NCBI RefSeq assembly: GCF_000147335.1 | Contig: NC_014501.1 | Span: 1,627,501-1,691,500, forward strand | DNA length: 64,000 nt | DNA from: Gloeothece verrucosa PCC 7822 | GTDB taxonomy: Bacteria > Cyanobacteriota > Cyanobacteriia > Cyanobacteriales > Microcystaceae | Direction of reading: 5' to 3' | Part shown: piece after piece, positions 63,952-64,000 of the stretch | Layout: the number at the start of each line of letters is the position of its first letter | Position numbering within the stretch: the first letter of the stretch is position 1 | Made by a program: the position numbers and the translations under genes | Notes under the pieces: model-generated | Database searches by the model: none | Told to the model about the DNA's origin: nothing | Seen by the model: only the letters and a program-made list of their open reading frames with translations

Positions 63952-64000
63952 GGTATAATAGACTTAATTTAGTTGGTGATTAAATGTCTGATTTAATTCT

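Noticed and set aside
63984..64000. A new gene starting ATGTCTGATTTAATT at the window end
   Set aside because: Only five codons are visible; too little to support a call.

Overview
The window is about 64 kb of a cyanobacterial chromosome. Evidence: a 16S-tRNA-Ile-23S rRNA operon with cyanobacterial spacer features, a thylakoid-type thioredoxin (TxlA/HCF164), a Tab2/Atab2 homologue, a Mo-nitro_C domain protein, HIP1 octamers (GCGATCGC near 6103, 8132, 27858 and 62664), heptanucleotide repeats, moderate to low GC, and IS200/IS605-type solo tnpB genes. The gene content resembles unicellular Cyanothece/Gloeothece-type genomes. That assignment is an inference from style, not a match to a reference.

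Layout. 1-2300 (minus strand): 5' part of 23S, spacer with tRNA-Ile, complete 16S, and a near-consensus promoter. 2.6-9.6 kb: ordinary chromosomal genes (txlA, nrdG-like, DUF2993, glucokinase, TerB/Mo-nitro_C fusion, obgE). 9.65-12.63 kb: a tnpB element split after codon 10 by a group II intron whose own reverse transcriptase has lost its catalytic half. 12.6-22.3 kb (mostly minus): VOC protein, flotillin plus NfeD-like partner, map, hisA, and two SLC13/ArsB-type permeases with a c-di-AMP (ydaO-type) riboswitch between them. 22.6-38.7 kb: two-gene YraQ/YcgQ membrane operon, PPK2, Tab2, rimM, ABC exporter, DnaJ-like, Rieske protein, PerM-like protein, long pyruvate kinase, a pilin-like protein, dprA, and several small proteins. 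38.76-40.16 kb: a second, intact tnpB element with both end hairpins. 40.5-44.2 kb: a membrane-anchored AAA-like/14-WD40 protein with a CRP-like operator in front. 44.9-57.4 kb: GH116 glycosidase, alpha-2-macroglobulin-like lipoprotein and its usual partner PBP1C, separated by an AT-rich pair (a protein with a HEPN-like motif and a LOTUS-like end, and a Uma2 nuclease). 57.6-64 kb: PEP-CTERM protein, XPB-like helicase, small zinc-finger protein, GDSL hydrolase behind a rich regulatory region, folK, NUDIX hydrolase and a Uma2 remnant.

How genes may work together. The riboswitch probably controls the ArsB-like permease and the ExoD-like gene 18 nt behind it. The neighbouring SLC13 permease carries RCK_C (TrkA-C) domains, a family with known c-di-AMP receptors, so the locus may be a c-di-AMP-governed ion transport block. 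A2M plus PBP1C is the known envelope protection/repair pair. NfeD-like plus flotillin is a membrane-microdomain pair. Three CRP-like sites (one before the WD40 gene, two in tandem before the GDSL hydrolase) suggest cAMP control of these two genes.

Best candidates for new biology: the exact group II intron insertion in an RNA-guided nuclease gene, the HEPN/LOTUS-like protein, the c-di-AMP riboswitch transport locus, and the phased direct repeats and CRP-like sites at 60.4-60.8 kb. All functions were read by eye from sequence and motifs; no search or folding program was run.
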